Positions 35,126 through 44,241 are shown, counted from the first letter of the stretch. The stretch is DNA of 64,000 nucleotides from Streptomyces caniscabiei (GCF_014930365.1 NZ_JABXWI010000011.1:1-64000); one strand, 5' to 3'. Made by a program: numbers and translations. The notes: generated by a model from the letters alone, not told the origin.

Positions 35126-35733
35126 GAGCCCTGCCGGTCGGCGACCGCGCCCTGCTGATCGAGGTGGGGACGGGCGAGGAGGCCGCGGCCCTGCACGCCG
35201 AGCTGCTCCGCCGCCGCGCGACGGGCGACCTGTCGGCGACCGAGATCGTCCCGGCGGCCCGCACGGTCCTCCTGGACGGCCTCGACGCCCCGTCCCGCCT
35301 CGCCGAACGCCTCGCCTCGTGGGACATCCCGCCCGTCCCGCCACGCACCGAGGACGTCGTCGAGATCCCGGTACGGTACGACGGCCCCGACCTGCCGGAC
35401 GTCGCCGCCCACTGGGGTGTCGACGAGGCCGAGGTGGCCCGTGTCCACGCCGGGGCCGAGTACCGCGTCGCGTTCTGCGGCTTCGCGCCCGGCTTCGGCT
35501 ATCTCACGGGACTGCCCCGCGAGGTCCCGCGCCGGGCGACCCCGCGCACGTCGGTCCCCGCGGGGTCGGTCGCCCTGGCCGGCCCGTACACCGGCGTGTA
35601 CCCGCGCGCGTCCCCGGGCGGCTGGCAGCTGATCGGTACGACGGACGTCGTGCTGTGGGACCACACGCGCGTACCGGCGGCGCTGCTGGCCCCGGGCACC
35701 CGGGTCCGCTTCACCCCCTTGGAGGCGCCGTGA
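35122..35733 (+). CDS. pxpB: 5-oxoprolinase subunit PxpB (KipI-like)
   Basis: This 203-aa protein of the allophanate-hydrolase subunit 1 family carries the conserved AFCGFAPGFGYLTGLP and PYTGVYPRASPGGWQLIG. The B. subtilis homologue KipI also inhibits kinase A, but the enzyme role is the conserved one. It is coupled by ATGA to pxpA and by GTGA to pxpC, so the three subunits are made together. Confidence 0.94.
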   Translation: MRALPVGDRALLIEVGTGEEAAALHAELLRRRATGDLSATEIVPAARTVLLDGLDAPSRLAERLASWDIPPVPPRTEDVVEIPVRYDGPDLPDVAAHWGVDEAEVARVHAGAEYRVAFCGFAPGFGYLTGLPREVPRRATPRTSVPAGSVALAGPYTGVYPRASPGGWQLIGTTDVVLWDHTRVPAALLAPGTRVRFTPLEAP

Positions 35734-36602
35734 CGGACGATGCCCTCGTGGTGGTCCGCGCGGGCGCCCTGACCACCGTCCAGGACCGGGGCCGCCCCGG
35801 TCACGCCCATCTCGGCGTGCCGCGCTCGGGTGCCCTGGACGCGCCGGCGGCCGCCCTGGTCAACCGTCTGGTGGGCAACTCCCCGGACGCGGCCGTGCTG
35901 GAGACCACCCTCACCGGCTGCTCCGTGCGTCCGCGCTCGTCGGTCACCGTCGCCGTCGGCGGCGCCCCCGGCCCGGTCACCGTGGACGGACGTCCAGCCC
36001 CCTGGGGCGCACCGGTACGCGTCCCCGGCGGGGCCCTCCTCGACATCGGCCCCGCTCGCTCCGGCGTACGCGCCTATCTCGCCGTCTCCGGCGGTGTGGC
36101 CGTCGAGCCGGTGCTCGGCAGCCGCTCCACGGACCTGCTGTCGGGCCTGGGTCCGCCCCCGCTGACGGACGGCACCGTGCTCCCCCTCGGCCGCCCGGCC
36201 CGCCCGCACGCGCGCGTGGACGTCGTCCCGCACCCGGCGCCGCCCTCGGAGCTGGTGCTGCGTGTCACGCCGGGCCCGCGCGACGACTGGTTCACGGACA
36301 CGGCGCTGCGCACCCTCACCGGGCGTCCCTACGCCGTGTCGTCCGCGAGCAACCGCATCGGGCTGCGCACGGAGGGGCCCGCCCTGGAGCGCTCCCGGCC
36401 GGGTGAACTTCCCAGCGAGGGAATGGTGCTGGGTGCCGTCCAGGTGCCGCCGGACGGCCGTCCGGTGGTCTTCCTCGCCGACCACCCGACCACCGGGGGC
36501 TATCCGGTGATCGCGGTCGTCGACCCGGCGGACCTGCCCGGCGCGGCCCAGGCCACGCCGGGGACGCCGGTGCGCTTCGTCGTCGTGCGGCACCGCCGCT
36601 GA
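35730..36602 (+). CDS. pxpC: 5-oxoprolinase subunit PxpC (KipA-like)
   Basis: This 290-aa biotin-dependent-carboxyltransferase-like protein of the allophanate-hydrolase subunit 2 family has VQDRGRPGHAHLGVPRSGALD at its start, SNRIGLRTEGP and DHPTTGGYPVIA near its end. It completes the PxpABC enzyme. The GTG at 35730 follows GGAGGCGCC and overlaps the pxpB stop codon. It ends the operon and converges on the SGNH hydrolase gene 43 bp away without an obvious hairpin. Confidence 0.94.
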   Translation: MTDDALVVVRAGALTTVQDRGRPGHAHLGVPRSGALDAPAAALVNRLVGNSPDAAVLETTLTGCSVRPRSSVTVAVGGAPGPVTVDGRPAPWGAPVRVPGGALLDIGPARSGVRAYLAVSGGVAVEPVLGSRSTDLLSGLGPPPLTDGTVLPLGRPARPHARVDVVPHPAPPSELVLRVTPGPRDDWFTDTALRTLTGRPYAVSSASNRIGLRTEGPALERSRPGELPSEGMVLGAVQVPPDGRPVVFLADHPTTGGYPVIAVVDPADLPGAAQATPGTPVRFVVVRHRR

Positions 36603-36645
36603 CCGGGGGTGGCCCCAGGCGTCGGGCCGGTCGCCCGGAGGAGCC

Positions 36646-37518
36646 TCACGCCACCTCCGGCCGCTGCTCGGCGACGGACAGTGCGGCCAGGGCCGACGCC
36701 ACCGCGTGGGAGGCGGACAGGTCGAGCCGGGCGCTGGTGCCGCGCGCCTCGTGGCGCACCTCGGCGACGGCGAGGGCGAGGAGCTGCGGGAGCAGATCGG
36801 TGCAGCGCCGGGCGACCCAGCCCGTGCCCGCGGTGGCCAGCCACCGGACGGCGGCGCCACGGCCGGGCGCCGGCGACTCGGGCTCGGCGGAGGGCGTGGG
36901 GCCGGTGGCGAGTCCCGCCTCGGTGAGCAGGGCGTGGAAGCGGAGGGCGAACTGCCGGTGCCCCCGCTCGCCGGGGTGCAGCCGGTCCGCGCTCCACATC
37001 GCGCGGTCCGTCAGCCAGGCGCCCTCCGAGGCGTGCAGATGGACGGCTCCATGGCGCTCGGACAGGTGGTGCACGACGGTGTTGACGGCCCTCTGCCGCC
37101 GGGCGAGGGGCCGGGCGAGCACCCCGGGCAGCCCGAGCATCGTCCCGGGGTCGGGCAGACAGGCGGTGAGCAGCACCGCCCCGCGCTCCCGGAGCGCCCC
37201 GTAGACCGTGTCGAGGCGGGCGGCGACGGCGTGGATGTCGAAGGTGCGGCGGAGGGTGTCGTTGACGCCGACGACGACGGAGGCGAGGTCCGGGCTGAGG
37301 TCGAGCGCGGCGGGCAGCTGCCGCTCCAGGACGTCGCGCGTCTGGGAGCCGCTGACCGCCAGGTTGACGAACTCCGCGTCCGGCCCGGCGCCCGGCACGC
37401 CGTCCGCGCCGAGCCCTTCGGCGAGCAGCGCGGCCCAGCCCCGCCAGCCGCCTTCGACCCGGTCGCCCACGCCCTCGGTGAGGGAGTCACCGAGGGCCAC
37501 GAATCGCCGGGCTCTCAT
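36646..37518 (-). CDS. SGNH/GDSL hydrolase
   Basis: This 290-aa esterase-like protein has the SGNH blocks GDSLTEG (Ser nucleophile, near residue 10), VVVGVND and DRLHPGERGH (catalytic Asp and His). No signal peptide is visible, so it likely acts in the cytoplasm. The C-terminal 90 residues are an extra helical tail. It overlaps the preceding glycosyltransferase (ATGA), which suggests deacylation or acyl transfer on a glycoconjugate made by the operon. Substrate unknown. ATG 37518 follows GGGAGGG. Confidence 0.88.
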   Translation of the reverse strand: MRARRFVALGDSLTEGVGDRVEGGWRGWAALLAEGLGADGVPGAGPDAEFVNLAVSGSQTRDVLERQLPAALDLSPDLASVVVGVNDTLRRTFDIHAVAARLDTVYGALRERGAVLLTACLPDPGTMLGLPGVLARPLARRQRAVNTVVHHLSERHGAVHLHASEGAWLTDRAMWSADRLHPGERGHRQFALRFHALLTEAGLATGPTPSAEPESPAPGRGAAVRWLATAGTGWVARRCTDLLPQLLALAVAEVRHEARGTSARLDLSASHAVASALAALSVAEQRPEVA

Positions 37519-38699
37519 CCCACGCCCTCCCGGACCGGGCTCCCGGCGGTCGCGTCGTGCGCGGAGAGGAAGGCGTCCACCGCGCTCTGCCAGCCGAAGC
37601 ACTCGGCACGCGCGCGTGCCGCCTCCCTGCGCTCGCCCTCGGACCGGTCCAGCAGCAGTTCGACGGCGTCGGCGAAGGACGCCCCGTGGTCGGCCGCCGT
37701 GGCGCCGGCCGAGCCGATGACCTCCGGCAGCGCGGAGGAGGAGCTGGCCACCACGGGCGTACCGCAGGCCATGGCCTCCAGAGCGGCCAGCCCGAACGTC
37801 TCGGCGGGCCCGGGGGCCAGGGCCACGTCGGCGGAGGCCTGGAGCGCGCCCAGCGTCTCGCGGTCGCCCACGTGGCCCAGGAAGGTCACCGGCAGCCCCT
37901 CGGCCCGCTGTTCGAGCCTGCCGCGCAGCGGGCCGTCCCCGGCGACGACGAGCACGGCCCGCCGCCCGCGCCGCAGCAGCGCCTCCAGGGCGTCGACGGC
38001 CGTGCCGGGCCGCTTCTCCACGGACAGCCGGGAGCACATCACCAGCAGGACCTCGTCCCCGCGCGCGTGCCGCTCCCGCAGCCCCCGGTCGCGCAGGCCG
38101 GGGCGGCGTCCCACGAGGTCGACGCCCAGGGGTGCCCGGACGACGTTGCGCGCACCGATCCGCACGAACTCCCGTTCGGCGAACTCGGTGGTGCACACCA
38201 CCCGCGCGTAGGTGTGGGCGGTACGGACGTTGAGGGCGTCCGAGGCCCGTCGGACCATGCCCTCGGAGAGCCCCCAGGTCCGCAGCACCCCGTCGGCGGT
38301 CTCGTGCGAGACCATCACCGCGGGCACCCTGGCCCGCCGCGCCCACTTCCCCGTCCAGCGCAGCGTGGTCCGGTCGGAGACCTCCAGCCGGTCGGGCTCC
38401 AGCGACTCCAGGAGGCTTGCCACCCGGCGCCTGTCCATGAGGACCCGGTAGCCGCCGGTGCCCGGCAGCAGCGGTCCGGGCAGGGTGATCACCCGGCCCT
38501 GTTCGGTCGCGCGGTCGGTGTACCGCTCCCCTGGCACGACCAGGACCGCCTCGTGCCCGGCCGCCTCGTACCCGCGGCCCAGCTCACGCAGCGCGGTCCG
38601 CAGGCCCCCGGAGGAGGGCGCGACGAAGTTGGCGAGCCGTACGATCCGCAGCCCGGTCCGGGCACCGTCCCGCCGTGCCCCCGCGGTGGCCCCGGTCAC
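37515..38699 (-). CDS. GT4-family glycosyltransferase
   Basis: This 394-aa GT-B fold retaining glycosyltransferase has the nucleotide-sugar site with SRLSVEKRPGTAVDAL and the E-x7-E motif ETFGLAALEAMACGTPVV. The first domain contains APSSGGLRTALRELGRGYEAAGHE. The start is most likely the GTG at 38699, which overlaps the upstream stop codon (GTGA). Longer readings give a low-complexity Gly/Arg stretch. Together with the next gene it probably adds two sugars, perhaps mannose, to a lipid or surface carrier. Confidence 0.87.
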   Translation of the reverse strand: MTGATAGARRDGARTGLRIVRLANFVAPSSGGLRTALRELGRGYEAAGHEAVLVVPGERYTDRATEQGRVITLPGPLLPGTGGYRVLMDRRRVASLLESLEPDRLEVSDRTTLRWTGKWARRARVPAVMVSHETADGVLRTWGLSEGMVRRASDALNVRTAHTYARVVCTTEFAEREFVRIGARNVVRAPLGVDLVGRRPGLRDRGLRERHARGDEVLLVMCSRLSVEKRPGTAVDALEALLRRGRRAVLVVAGDGPLRGRLEQRAEGLPVTFLGHVGDRETLGALQASADVALAPGPAETFGLAALEAMACGTPVVASSSSALPEVIGSAGATAADHGASFADAVELLLDRSEGERREAARARAECFGWQSAVDAFLSAHDATAGSPVREGVG

Positions 38700-39832
38700 G
38701 CCGCCACCGCCGTCCGTGCCGTCAGCACGTCCGCGTAGTGCCCGATGAGCTGGTCGCCGACGGCCGCCCAGGTGCGCCCCTCCACCATGGCCCGTCCGGC
38801 GGCCCCGTAGGCGGCCCGCAGCGCCGGGTCGGCGGCGAGCGACCACACGGCGTCGCGTACGGCGGCCGCGTCGCGCGGCGGGACCAGGAGCCCCGTGCGC
38901 CCGTGGGCGACGAGGTCCAGCGGGCCCCCGGCGGCGGGAGCCACCACGGGCACCCCGCTGGCCATGGCCTCCTGCACGGTCTGGCAGAAGGTCTCGTAGG
39001 GGCCGGTGTGGGCGAAGACGTCGAGCGAGGCGAAGATCCGCGCGAGTTCGTCGCCGGTACGGCGGCCCAGGAAGACGGCGCCCGGCAGAGTTTCGCGCAG
39101 CCCCGGTTCGCTCGGTCCGTCACCCACGACCACGACGCGCACGCCCTCCAGGGCGCACACGCCCGCGAGCAGTTCGATCTGCTTCTCGGGGGCGAGACGG
39201 CCGACGTAGCCGACGATCAGCTCACCGTTCGGCGCCAGTGCGCGGCGCAGCGACTCGTCGCGCAGGTCGGGGCGGAACCGGACGGTGTCGACGCCGCGCG
39301 GCCACAGCCTGACCCGGGGCACGCCGTGTGCCTCCAGGTCGCGCAGGGCCGCGCCGGACGGGGCGAGGGTGCGGTCGGCGGCGGCGTGCACGGAGCGGAT
39401 GCGCCGCCAGGCCGCCGCCTCACCGGCGTGGACGTAGGTGCGGGCGTATCCCGCGAGGTCGGTCTGGTAGATGGCGACGGCGGGGACGCCGAGGCGGGCG
39501 GCGGCCGCCATGCCGCGCACCCCGAGGACGAAGGGGCTGGCCAGGTGGACGATGTCGGCCCGGTGCTCGACGATCGCCGCGGCGACCCGGCGGCTGGGCA
39601 GGGCGACACGGACCTGGGGGTAGCCCGGGAGCGGGAGGGAGGGGACGCGGACGACGGGGCACGGTGCCTGGAGGTCGGCTCCGGCTCCGGTTCCGGTTCC
39701 CTGGGCGGTGGCCGGGGCCACGACGAGCGGGGCGTACCCCCGCGCGACGAGGTGCCGCGCGGTCTGCAGGGCGCAGTGGGCCACGCCGTTCACATCGGGG
39801 GGAAAGGACTCGGTCACTATGACGACACGCAT
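38696..39832 (-). CDS. GT4-family glycosyltransferase (mannosyltransferase-like)
   Basis: This 378-aa GT-B enzyme resembles the PimB/MgtA group of GDP-mannose-dependent transferases. It starts with VVIVTESFPPDVNGVAHCA, carries GYVGRLAPEKQIELLAG and has the E-x7-E motif ETFCQTVQEAMASGVPVV. It is the first gene of a three-gene operon with a second GT4 and an SGNH hydrolase. No convincing ribosome site precedes ATG 39832. The acceptor cannot be told from sequence. Confidence 0.88.
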   Translation of the reverse strand: MRVVIVTESFPPDVNGVAHCALQTARHLVARGYAPLVVAPATAQGTGTGAGADLQAPCPVVRVPSLPLPGYPQVRVALPSRRVAAAIVEHRADIVHLASPFVLGVRGMAAAARLGVPAVAIYQTDLAGYARTYVHAGEAAAWRRIRSVHAAADRTLAPSGAALRDLEAHGVPRVRLWPRGVDTVRFRPDLRDESLRRALAPNGELIVGYVGRLAPEKQIELLAGVCALEGVRVVVVGDGPSEPGLRETLPGAVFLGRRTGDELARIFASLDVFAHTGPYETFCQTVQEAMASGVPVVAPAAGGPLDLVAHGRTGLLVPPRDAAAVRDAVWSLAADPALRAAYGAAGRAMVEGRTWAAVGDQLIGHYADVLTARTAVAA

Positions 39833-39971
39833 ACCGGTGTTGTCGTCGTGCCGGACGTGGCCGCGTCAACGTGGATCTTTCCGGACGAGGAACGTCCCAT
39901 GAGCGTTGCGCTGCACACATGTCCAGGTCAGACCGTGTCCATGCCCTCCTGACCTCCGGGTCACGGGGTGT

Positions 39972-41390
39972 TCACATTGCGGGCATGTCAGGACCGATTC
40001 GGCTGCGTACGGCTGTCTGGACCTCGGCCTCCTCGGCCGGGTCGGCGGCGAGCCTGCGGAGCTGGTCGACGACGCGCGCGTCTCCCGTCTCGGCGTGCCG
40101 GGCGGCGATCTCGCGGGTGGTCTCCTCGCAGTCCCAGAGGCATTCGACGGCGAAGCCGGCCGCGAAGGAGGGGTCGGTGGCGGCGAGCGCGCGGGCGGCG
40201 CGGCCGCGGAGATGGGAGGAGGCGGTCTCCCGGTAGATATGGCGCAGGACGGGCGCGGCGCAGACGATGCCGAGGCGTCCGGCACCGTCGACGAGGGTCC
40301 ACAGGGTCGGCGCGTCCGGTCCTTCGCCGCGCACGGCCTCGCGCAGCGCGCCGAGCACCAGGTCGCTGTCCTTGACCCCGCCGAGGCAGGCGAGCATGCG
40401 TCCGGCGGCGGCGCCCAGGGCGTCCGGCCGGTGCACCCAGCCGCGGGCCCGGTCGACGGCGGCCATGCTGCGCATCCGTTCGAAGGCATCGACGGCGGCC
40501 TCCACGACCATCGTCGTGCCGTCGGCCACGGCGCCCTCGATCAGGTCGAGGGCGTCGGGATCGTTGCCGTCGGCGAGGTAGCGCAAGGCGGTGCAGCGGG
40601 CGCCGTCGTCGCCCGAGCGGGCGGCGACGAGGATCTCGGGCCGGTCCTCGGGGCCGGCGACGGCGGTCAGACACCGGGCGGCGGGCACATGGAGGACCGC
40701 GCCGCGTTCGATGCCCTGCTGGGCCCACTCGAACACGGCCCTGACGCTCCAACCGGGCCGGGGCCCGCTCGGTCGCATCTGCCGCTGCCAGCGGTCGAAA
40801 CAACCGGTCTCGTGGGCGGTCCGCACGCGGGTGGCGATCGCCTCGCGGGGATCGTCGGCCCACAGCCGCCAGGGCCGGGGTTCGAAGGCGTCACGGACGG
40901 CGGCGGCCAGCTCGGCCTCGCCCTCCGGATCGGTGGTGAACCGCGCGAGAACGGGTTCGGCGAGGGAGCGCAGCCCCTCGTCGTCGTCCCTGAGGGCCAG
41001 CTCGTCCAGGGCCCAGGCCCAGCTGGTGCCCACGGCGGCGTACCTGCGCAGCAGGTCGAGTGCGTCCCGCCTGCCGTACGAGGCGAGGTGCCCGAGGACC
41101 GCGAGGGCCAGCCCGGTGCGCGACTCGTCGGTGTCGAGGATGTCCTCGGCGTCGAAGAGGTGCCGCTCGATCTCGTCGAGGTCACCGCTCAGGTCGAGGT
41201 AGAGACGGGCGTAGTACAGGGAGCGGTTCTCCACCTGCCAGTCGTGGCGGGGGTCGCTCAGTACACAGTGGTTCAGTGCCGCGAGCGCCTCGGCCCGCGG
41301 GGCGGTGAGCGCGTGCAGCGTGCCGTCGCCGCGGCCCCGCTGGAGCAGGCCGAGCAGCGTACCGCTGGGCGCTATGACCGGTTCGAACAT
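39972..41390 (-). CDS. HEAT-repeat protein, function unknown
   Basis: The 472-aa soluble protein is built from repeated paired helices, for example ARCLTAVAGPEDRPEILVAA and RCTALRYLADGNDPDALDLI. This is the HEAT/PBS-lyase-like scaffold used for protein binding. No catalytic motif is seen. The ATG at 41390 has GAGG nine bases upstream. An in-frame ATG at 41405 lies inside that site. It is separate from the glycosyltransferase operon by 139 bp. A partner protein is the likely ligand, possibly the nearby ankyrin-repeat protein, but nothing in the sequence proves this. Confidence 0.82.
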   Translation of the reverse strand: MFEPVIAPSGTLLGLLQRGRGDGTLHALTAPRAEALAALNHCVLSDPRHDWQVENRSLYYARLYLDLSGDLDEIERHLFDAEDILDTDESRTGLALAVLGHLASYGRRDALDLLRRYAAVGTSWAWALDELALRDDDEGLRSLAEPVLARFTTDPEGEAELAAAVRDAFEPRPWRLWADDPREAIATRVRTAHETGCFDRWQRQMRPSGPRPGWSVRAVFEWAQQGIERGAVLHVPAARCLTAVAGPEDRPEILVAARSGDDGARCTALRYLADGNDPDALDLIEGAVADGTTMVVEAAVDAFERMRSMAAVDRARGWVHRPDALGAAAGRMLACLGGVKDSDLVLGALREAVRGEGPDAPTLWTLVDGAGRLGIVCAAPVLRHIYRETASSHLRGRAARALAATDPSFAAGFAVECLWDCEETTREIAARHAETGDARVVDQLRRLAADPAEEAEVQTAVRSRIGPDMPAM

Positions 41391-41692
41391 GGGAAACAGC
41401 CTCACATCAAGCGTCGACGCAACCGGGGATCCTGCATTACCTGGCCGCGTGACAACACGTCGGAGCGCCCGCCGTCTCTTGCTTGCTGAAGACCATCTTC
41501 CTCTGCCTCTCGTCGGTGGCCCATGCGGACCGCGTCACGGCCCACGCGGTGCGGCAACACCTGCCCAGCCATCATGTCCGTGAATCACGACGTCATGATG
41601 ACCCGGCGGTTCTCGCTGCCGCGACCGAAATATCCGGCGGCCCCGTACCGCCTCCCCCGTCTTTCGTGTTGCGCCTGGTCAGAACATGTTGA
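41391..41692. other. Intergenic region between the HEAT and ankyrin genes
   Basis: About 300 bp without a credible gene on either strand. It must carry the promoter of the HEAT-repeat gene and the 3' end of the ankyrin transcript. No strong hairpin or promoter was recognised. Confidence 0.4.
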
Positions 41693-42085
41693 TCAGTGTG
41701 CTGCGAACAGTTCGAGCAGTTCCATCTTTCCGAACATGCGTGCGGTGTCGACCGCGTTCGGCGTACCCGAGGCCGGGTCGGCCCCGGCCTCCAGGAGGAC
41801 CCGGATGACGCTCTCCTCCCCCTTGAAGACCGCCCCGGCGAGGGGAGTCTGACCGCGGTCGTTGACCCGGTCGGCCTCCCCGCCACGGGCCAGCAGGGCC
41901 CGTACGGCGTCGGCGTGGCCGTGGTACGCGGCGAGCATCACGAGCGAGTCGCCGCGGTCGTTGGTGAGGTCGGCCGGCACACCCGCGTCGACGTACGCCA
42001 CGAGCGCCTCGGTCTCGCCCCTCCGGGCCAGATCGAAGATCCTGGTCGCCAGCTCCACGACCTCGGGGTCGGGGGCTTCGCTCAT
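41693..42085 (-). CDS. Ankyrin-repeat protein
   Basis: The 130-aa protein consists of about three ankyrin repeats (NDRGDSLVMLAAYHGHADAV, NDRGQTPLAGAVFKGEESVI, and a third that ends in ELLELFAAH). It is soluble and acts presumably through protein contacts. Start ATG 42085 follows GAGAGGTGG. The ATG at 42097 lacks a site. Small ankyrin proteins of this type are widespread in Streptomyces without known partners. Confidence 0.88.
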   Translation of the reverse strand: MSEAPDPEVVELATRIFDLARRGETEALVAYVDAGVPADLTNDRGDSLVMLAAYHGHADAVRALLARGGEADRVNDRGQTPLAGAVFKGEESVIRVLLEAGADPASGTPNAVDTARMFGKMELLELFAAH

Positions 42086-42356
42086 CGCCGGGACCACCTC
42101 TCACTTACACACTTCGAGCCGAACGGGTGAATCGTCAGGGTACTGGCTCGACGCGCACATCAGTGGACGGAGCCGAGGCAAAGATCACACCGAGTCCCGT
42201 CGCGCGCAACAGCCCAGCTCGGACGGCCGAGCCTTGATTCGACCATCGGGGCGAAATCTTCGGAATTTCACCCGTATGCACCTTTTATCGTATGGATACA
42301 TCCTGTGACCCTGGAAGAACTCATGGTGACTGTCCCCATCAACCAGGAGAGCCCAA

Positions 42357-42551
42357 ATGATCCTGAACATCTCAGGCGTCGTCCTGCTCGGCGTCATCGT
42401 CTTCCTGTTCTTCCGCAAGGACGGCCTGAAGGCGTCGCACTGCATCGTCGTGACGCTCTTCGGCTTCTACCTCGCCAGCACGGGCATCGCCCCGAGCATC
42501 ACAGCGGGCGGCGAGAGCCTCGCGAGCCTCCTCGGCGGGATCAAGTTCTGA
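42357..42551 (+). CDS. 64-aa membrane peptide
   Basis: This 64-aa protein has two short hydrophobic segments (ISGVVLLGVIVFLFF and HCIVVTLFGFYLAS) and ends in ESLASLLGGIKF. It has a good AGGAGA ribosome site, and the next gene starts 37 bp later, so the pair is co-transcribed. It resembles the small Spd-type or transfer-associated membrane peptides near FtsK/TraB-like genes of actinomycete conjugative elements. That likeness is by size and context only, and no integrase or att site is near. Confidence 0.82.
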   Translation: MILNISGVVLLGVIVFLFFRKDGLKASHCIVVTLFGFYLASTGIAPSITAGGESLASLLGGIKF

Positions 42552-42588
42552 CCCCGCCCCCATCCGCACGCACCCTCAGGAGACAGCC

Positions 42589-44139
42589 GTGGCCCGGGTC
42601 CCCCTCCCCCGCATTCTGAGCACCGGTGGCGCGCACCTCGCCAGGAGCCGGGAGCTGGCCCGGACCGCGGCCGACGGCGCCACCGACGTCCTCCACCCAC
42701 TGATCACGATCACGCGTGGACTGCGCCGGCTGGTCGCCGCCGGGCGCCGCAGATGGGCAGAGACCCCGAAGGACCGTCGCGGGTCGCTGCTCTTCCTGGC
42801 GGCCTCGATCGTCCTGGTCGTGACCCTGGTGCCGTACGGCCCGCTGCTCGCCGTCATCGCCCTGATGGCGGCGGCAGCCTGGGCGGGCCGCGAGGGCGCC
42901 GTCGCCGAGCCGGCCGGCCCCGACGAATCGCAGACCCAGCGCCTGCGGTCCCTCTACGAGGCCCTGGTCCCCTACTTCTCGGCCGCCGAGGACCCCGAGC
43001 CGCTCTACGCGCACGGCGGCGCCTGGGACAAGGCCTTCCCCACCTACGCGTTCGACGGCACCGGCCGCGTCTGCCATCTGCTGATCCGCTACCCGGCGTA
43101 CTTCACGGACGGCGAGGCGGAGTCCCGCGGGCGCGTCGAGCAGCTGCTGCACACCAAGGCGGGCCGCGGCCGCGAGTACCGCTTCAGCTGGGACGAGGAG
43201 GGCAACGAGCTCACCGTCGCCGTCCTCCCCCCGCTCGCCACCGACATCACCGCCCAGCGCTTCGTGACGGCACCGGGCGAGACGGTCCTCGGCTTCACCG
43301 ACGAGACCCAGGTCCAGCGCACCCTCCCCCTCTCCTCCGGGGAGGAGCAGCGGGATGTGCCGCCGGTCGTCTGGCGCACCGGCGTCCGGTCCACCGAACC
43401 GCATCTGCTGGCCGTCGGCGAGCCCGGCAGCGGCACCACGACCCTGCTCCGCTCGATCGCCCTCCAGGCGCTCCAGCACGGTGACGTCGTCATCGTCGAG
43501 GGCGGCGGCAGCGGCGAGTACGCGTGCCTGACCGGCCGCGACGGGGTGCTCGCGGTGGAGAGCGGGCTCTCCGGCGCCCTGGCGAGCCTGGAATGGGCGT
43601 CCCAGGAGACGGAGCGCCGGCTGATCGCGCAGAACCGCGCCCGCCAGGCGGGCCAGCCACCGCCGGACGACATCCGCCGGCCCCTCTGGCTCCTCCTCGA
43701 CCGCCCGAGCGTGCTCTCCCACCTCGCCGCGGCGGAGGGCCGGCCCGACCCGCAGTCCCTCCTCCAGATCCCCCTCAGACACGGCCGCGCGGTCGACGTC
43801 GCCGTCGTGATCACCGAACAGTTCGACCACCTGGACTCCCTCACGGACGCCGTACGTCAGCACACGCGCGCGCGTGTCGTCCTCGGCCCCGCCTCCCCCG
43901 AGCAGGTGGAGACGGTGCTCGGCGCCGCGCCCCCCACCACGCCGACCCCGGACATGCCCCCGGGCCGCGGCTACGCCCGCCTGGGCCCGGCCCCCGCGCT
44001 TCGCCTCCAGGTCCCCACCACCCCGGACCCCTACGACGACACCACCCCGGAGCCCCACCGCCAGGCGGTGCTCGACCTGCTCCCGCCCCACACACCCTCA
44101 CCGGACACGTTCACGAAAGCGGCCCCGGCGGAGACGTGA
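42589..44139 (+). CDS. FtsK/TraB-like membrane protein with degenerate Walker A
   Basis: The 516-aa protein has two membrane helices near residues 65-105 (LLFLAASIVLVVTLV, LLAVIALMAAAAWAG). A middle domain precedes an FtsK/TraB-like ATPase domain. The expected P-loop reads GEPGSGTTT (277-285), with Thr283 where the essential Lys should be. A Walker-B-like stretch is RRPLWLLLDRPS. The protein may bind nucleotide poorly or act as a non-hydrolysing scaffold. The GTG at 42589 follows AGGAGA. It is linked to the 64-aa membrane peptide. The role could be membrane-anchored DNA handling or septal assembly, but this is unproven. Confidence 0.8.
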   Translation: MARVPLPRILSTGGAHLARSRELARTAADGATDVLHPLITITRGLRRLVAAGRRRWAETPKDRRGSLLFLAASIVLVVTLVPYGPLLAVIALMAAAAWAGREGAVAEPAGPDESQTQRLRSLYEALVPYFSAAEDPEPLYAHGGAWDKAFPTYAFDGTGRVCHLLIRYPAYFTDGEAESRGRVEQLLHTKAGRGREYRFSWDEEGNELTVAVLPPLATDITAQRFVTAPGETVLGFTDETQVQRTLPLSSGEEQRDVPPVVWRTGVRSTEPHLLAVGEPGSGTTTLLRSIALQALQHGDVVIVEGGGSGEYACLTGRDGVLAVESGLSGALASLEWASQETERRLIAQNRARQAGQPPPDDIRRPLWLLLDRPSVLSHLAAAEGRPDPQSLLQIPLRHGRAVDVAVVITEQFDHLDSLTDAVRQHTRARVVLGPASPEQVETVLGAAPPTTPTPDMPPGRGYARLGPAPALRLQVPTTPDPYDDTTPEPHRQAVLDLLPPHTPSPDTFTKAAPAET

Positions 44140-44241
44140 GACCCCCCGCGGTCAGTCGTGCGGGCGGCACGGGTGGGCGCGCGGCGGCACCCGGCGAGCG
44201 CCGGGGCCCGGCGACCGCCGCCGCACACCACTCACCCGCCC

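Noticed and set aside
42357..44139. Integrated conjugative element such as a pSAM2-like plasmid
   Set aside because: Only the FtsK-like gene and a small membrane peptide are present. No integrase, excisionase, replication gene, tRNA or att repeat was seen nearby.
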